From positions 1-30,942 of IMG/VR virus record IMGVR_UViG_3300020436_000048: a stretch of DNA of 30,942 nucleotides. One strand, written 5' to 3'. Position 1 is the stretch's first letter. Every line of letters begins with the position of its first letter. The DNA comes from a virus. Below the pieces are notes generated by a model that saw nothing but the letters and a program-made list of their open reading frames with translations, was not told the origin of the DNA and did no database searches. Both the position numbers and the translations under genes were made by a program. Positions 30,150-30,942 of the stretch are shown piece after piece.

Positions 30150-30189
30150 GCAAGGGTCTATTAGTGGTTCGCTACTCTTAGGCCTTTGC
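30150..30189 (+). ncRNA. Strong 40-base RNA hairpin in intergenic gap
   Basis: Between genes at 30091-30200 the + strand folds into an 11-pair outer stem: 30150-30160 (GCAAGGGTCTA) with 30179-30189 (TAGGCCTTTGC), two G-U pairs. An inner 5-pair stem joins 30162-30166 (TAGTG) with 30170-30174 (CGCTA) with a GTT loop; one T and CTCT are unpaired between them. No T-run follows on either strand, so it is not a normal terminator. It could be a processing site, leader structure for the 30201 gene, or small RNA. Whether it is a separate transcript is unknown. Confidence 0.5.
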
Positions 30190-30200
30190 TATTTAAAAAG

Positions 30201-30350
30201 ATGCGTATGAATATAGATAAATATAGAGAATACTTAGATTGTATAAGTGAGTGTTGTGGAGCACCTGCAAACAGTGATTGGATGATATGCTCTGACTGTA
30301 AAGAACATTGTGGTATAATATATGAAAAAGATTTAGATAATGAAGAATAA
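30201..30350 (+). CDS. 49-aa zinc-ribbon protein
   Basis: ATG 30201 (alternative in-frame ATG 30207) to TAA 30348-30350. Sequence shows two Cys pairs: CISECCGAP (C14, C18/C19) and MICSDCKEHCG (C30, C33, C37), a small zinc-ribbon of the kind often found in phage genomes. It begins 11 bases after the hairpin and overlaps the next gene by 11 bases. Function unknown; nucleic-acid or protein contact is the usual guess. Confidence 0.72.
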   Translation: MRMNIDKYREYLDCISECCGAPANSDWMICSDCKEHCGIIYEKDLDNEE

Positions 30351-30567
30351 GATAGATAATAAAGATCTTTTAGGTATAGCATGTGATAATGTGTTTAAGA
30401 CAGAATATAGTACAAAGATAACAATACCTGTTAAGAATGATGTGTTGTTATTATTTAAGGATATAAAGAAACAATTTAATGAGTTAGGTATTAAATTAAA
30501 TAATGCCAAACTGTTTGAGCTTATGGTGATAGAGATGTACAACAGTAATAAAGAACAATATCAGTGA
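30340..30567 (+). CDS. Small ribbon-helix-helix-like protein
   Basis: 75 aa. TKITIPVKNDVLLLFKDIKKQFNELG followed by LNNAKLFELMVIEMYNS has the strand-helix-helix order of ribbon-helix-helix DNA-binding proteins (KITI strand, then two helices), although the fit is only by pattern. It overlaps the genes on both sides. Lysine codon use here favours AAG (7 of 12 by my count), unlike most upstream genes, which use almost only AAA. It precedes the packaging-type HNH gene. Confidence 0.55.
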   Translation: MKNKIDNKDLLGIACDNVFKTEYSTKITIPVKNDVLLLFKDIKKQFNELGIKLNNAKLFELMVIEMYNSNKEQYQ

Positions 30568-30902
30568 TGCCACATATACCGACACATACTAATTATAAAT
30601 GGATACGAACTATTAAGAAGAAGAGTTATAGTGATCCTGTATATGCTAAGCTGTATAACAGTAAGATGTGGAGGAGATTAAGATTAAAGTATATACAATA
30701 TAATCCTTTATGTATTACATGTAAGAGTAATAACATTATTAAGGAAGGTGAAGTTGTTGATCATATCAAACCAATAATAGAAGGAGGTTCATTTGAAGAG
30801 TGGTCTAATCTACAGACTCTATGTAAGTCTTGCCACGCAAAAAAGACAGGCACAGAAACAAGTCTACGTAATAAGAAAAAAATAAAAAAAAGCACTAGAT
30901 AG
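30567..30902 (+). CDS. HNH endonuclease, packaging-associated
   Basis: 111 aa from ATG 30567 (TGATG overlap; a GTG at 30564 would add one residue). HNH motifs: KMWRRLRLKYIQYNPLC, CITC, VVDHIKPIIEGG with catalytic H, WSNLQTLCKSCHAKKT. This is the family that sits just upstream of terS in HK97-like phages and assists terminase cutting. The window ends 40 bases later, so terS is expected beyond the right edge and terL at the left edge continues the order. AAG-rich lysine codons set it apart from most other genes. Confidence 0.9.
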   Translation: MPHIPTHTNYKWIRTIKKKSYSDPVYAKLYNSKMWRRLRLKYIQYNPLCITCKSNNIIKEGEVVDHIKPIIEGGSFEEWSNLQTLCKSCHAKKTGTETSLRNKKKIKKSTR

Positions 30903-30942
30903 GGTATGCACACTAAATCATAAAAGAACATAGTCAGTACAA

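Noticed and set aside
30150-30189. tRNA gene, suggested by GTGGTTCGC
   Set aside because: The 40-base hairpin has no D arm, anticodon arm or correct T arm, and is too short.
1-30942. CRISPR array, insertion sequence, integrase or attachment site
   Set aside because: I see no regular direct repeats with spacers, no transposase or integrase motif, and no tRNA that could serve as an attachment site.
1-30942. Terminal direct repeat joining the two window ends
   Set aside because: The first and last bases share no obvious repeat; terS and part of terL appear to be missing.

Overview
The window is almost certainly one contiguous tailed-phage genome, or nearly all of one. It is a siphovirus with an HK97-type head and a long non-contractile tail. 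All supported genes lie on the + strand, packed with ATGA/TAATG-type overlaps. The DNA is very AT-rich and most starts lack a Shine-Dalgarno sequence. That, the small membrane gene with a TPTEKD motif, and a DUF3127-like ssDNA-binding protein point to a Bacteroidota (probably flavobacterial) host. No integrase, excisionase, CI-like repressor or tRNA is visible, so a lytic lifestyle is the simplest reading, although part of the genome is outside the window. The large terminase is cut by the left edge and the right edge ends just after an HNH gene of the kind that precedes terS in HK97-like phages. The missing piece is therefore probably short (terS plus the terL 5' end).

Layout. 1-6723: packaging and head (terL, portal, prohead protease with an extra N-terminal domain, major capsid protein, terminator, connector, head closure, gp10-like neck protein). 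6717-17729: tail. It holds two paralogous tail-terminator-like proteins, each with a lectin/LamG-like C-terminal extension, and two paralogous tail-tube proteins. A tail-assembly chaperone follows, expressed through a -1 frameshift with a textbook slippery heptamer and hairpin, then tape measure, a large hub/baseplate protein and a further tail protein. 17726-19456: lysis-type genes (membrane proteins, a zinc amidase starting at TTG, a membrane protein gene overlapping the amidase 3' end in another frame, a holin candidate with the best Shine-Dalgarno in the window) and a metallophosphoesterase. 19457-20523: promoter-like and terminator-like elements around a gene of unknown function.

20524-25506 is the most interesting region: a tight operon that looks like a DNA-base hypermodification system. 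It encodes a DUF6378-like protein, a tiny zinc ribbon, an SGNH-hydrolase-like two-domain protein, a protein resembling the DNA-glycosylase-like aGPT-pyrophosphorylases, a fold-type II PLP enzyme, a thymidylate-synthase-family pyrimidine hydroxymethylase with the Asn-to-Asp change seen in dCMP/CMP hydroxymethylases, a MazG-like NTP pyrophosphohydrolase and a dCMP deaminase. The natural model is that the nucleotide enzymes build a hydroxymethylated pyrimidine and the SGNH/aGPT-like/PLP proteins elaborate it, before or after incorporation. No 5-hmU kinase is visible, so the chemistry may differ from the described thymidine pathways.

25522-30090 holds small unknowns and recombination/replication genes (annealing-like protein, DnaA-domain-IV-like HTH protein, SSB-like protein, PP-loop PAPS-reductase-like enzyme, DnaD-like initiator, HNH protein). 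30091-30942 holds a strong RNA hairpin, a zinc-ribbon protein, a ribbon-helix-helix-like protein and the packaging-type HNH endonuclease. The last two genes use noticeably more AAG lysine codons than the rest. All assignments come from reading motifs by eye; no search was run.
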